From Solirubrobacterales bacterium (GTDB lineage Bacteria; Actinomycetota; Thermoleophilia; Solirubrobacterales; Solirubrobacteraceae), in NCBI GenBank assembly GCA_003244035.1, contig QHBV01000177.1, positions 1 through 6,153 on the forward strand: a stretch of DNA of 6,153 nucleotides. The letters run 5' to 3'. The stretch's first letter is position 1. Every line of letters begins with the position of its first letter. A program made the position numbers and the translations under genes. Below the pieces are notes generated by a model. That model had not been told where the DNA came from, did not search any database, and was given only the letters and a program-made list of their open reading frames with translations. Shown here piece by piece: positions 5,731-6,153 of this stretch.

Positions 5731-5746
5731 CCTGGGCCTGCCCAGG
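5731..5746. promoter_or_regulatory. Palindromic operator candidate over the operon's -35 region
   Basis: CCTGGGC (5731-5737) and GCCCAGG (5740-5746) form a perfect 7-bp inverted repeat around a 2-bp centre. It completely covers the putative -35 hexamer (5739-5744) of the minus-strand operon. A dimeric repressor bound here would block the promoter. No regulator gene for it is recognisable in the window. Confidence 0.45.
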
Positions 5747-5750
5747 GATC

Positions 5751-6153
5751 TAGCCGAAGATTCTACGAAAGATGATGATGACCGCGTCGGATGGCGACCA
5801 GGCGATCGCGCCGTTCCCGGCGGTCGGCGGCGGCGCGGACGATCGCTTAACCGCAGATGCGGGTGCCACCGGTTCGGACCTTCGCCTGCCCGCTCTGGAC
5901 GAGCAGCAGGTGCGGCGCACCCCGGGCGAGGGTGCTCGCTTCCCCGAGGATGACGTCAACCGGCCGGCAGCGTGCCCTCGAGCACCTAGGGAGGGCAGGC
6001 ATCTGCGGCGCGTCGATGATGTTGGGATGTCGGTCTGCGGCGGTTTGTGGGTGGGCCTGGTGCCGGTGTTGCCCGGGTCGAGGTGCCCACACACCGTGGT
6101 GGGGGGAACGCGTCAAACCAGGGGCGGCCCTTAGTAGTGCTTTGTTAGTTCTG
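5751..6153. other. Region upstream of the operon with no convincing gene
   Basis: About 400 bp. A plus-strand frame from ATG 5772 (or 5778, with GAAAG six bases before it) runs to a stop at 6132-6134. It gives about 120 acidic then Gly/Val-rich residues without a family motif; the minus strand is also open over much of the stretch. I do not call either. A short inverted repeat around 6086-6103 (CCCAC ... GTGGG with inner CAC/GTG) precedes a visibly AT-richer end (6130-6153) that contains TTAGT twice, perhaps the promoter of a gene beyond the edge. Confidence 0.4.
5839..5861 (+). repeat. Imperfect direct repeat flanking the three-gene operon, copy 2
   Basis: ACGATCGCT (5839-5847), then CCGC and GATGC at the same spacing as in the copy at 3852-3872 apart from one extra A. 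It lies 131 bp upstream of the operon's first codon. Confidence 0.35.

Noticed and set aside
5772..6134. Possible acidic 120-residue protein diverging from the operon
   Set aside because: It has a run of three ATGs, a weak GAAAG and fairly GC-rich third positions, but the later half is low in coding character, no family motif is visible and the other strand is open too. It is left as a possibility only.
1..6153. CRISPR array, tRNA or rRNA gene, insertion sequence or integrase
   Set aside because: No regularly spaced repeats, no cloverleaf with a recognisable T-arm, and no transposase or recombinase motif was found on either strand.

Overview
The window suggests a high-GC actinomycete. The left-edge gene has almost exclusively G/C third codon positions. 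The start codons of the three transcription units are GTG, and each sits just downstream of a TAnnnT -10-like hexamer. A degraded fragment with the 40-residue TPR rhythm of actinobacterial SARP/NB-ARC-type regulators also lies in the window. Genus cannot be assigned from the sequence alone.

Layout. (1) 1-351: 3' end of a CapA-family (poly-gamma-glutamate/capsule synthesis type) metallophosphatase-like gene, which looks like host chromosome. (2) 352-791: no intact gene; a frameshifted minus-strand TPR relic occupies about 332-518. (3) 792-2468: a 558-residue DUF262 + C-terminal DUF1524/HNH protein, the single-chain architecture of GmrSD-type modification-dependent restriction enzymes. (4) 2563-3561: a 332-residue PD-(D/E)XK nuclease-like protein with an unassigned C-terminal domain. 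(5) 3562-3908: a convergent intergenic gap with repeats and hairpins. (6) 5708-3909 on the minus strand: a compact three-gene operon (267, 132 and 196 residues) with a 4-bp ATGA overlap, then a 10-bp gap. None of its genes belongs to a family I can name firmly. (7) 5709-6153: the operon's promoter with a palindrome over its -35 region, then about 400 bp without a convincing gene.

How the genes may work together. Two different nuclease folds side by side, with codon usage unlike the left flank and a decayed gene next to them, look like a small defence island. I infer that the DUF262-HNH protein cuts foreign (possibly modified) DNA. The PD-(D/E)XK protein may be a second, independently transcribed effector. 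The three-gene operon facing them is the best candidate for something undescribed: its proteins are probably co-translated, and one carries a conserved-looking Ser-His-Asp-Cys-Glu stretch. The defence role of this operon is inference from location only.

Structural signals not explained by coding include a perfect 13-bp-arm palindrome inside the DUF262 gene at the domain junction, a triple GCAGTCGGC repeat at the end of the PD-(D/E)XK gene, and an ACGATCGCT-based repeat on both sides of the three-gene operon.
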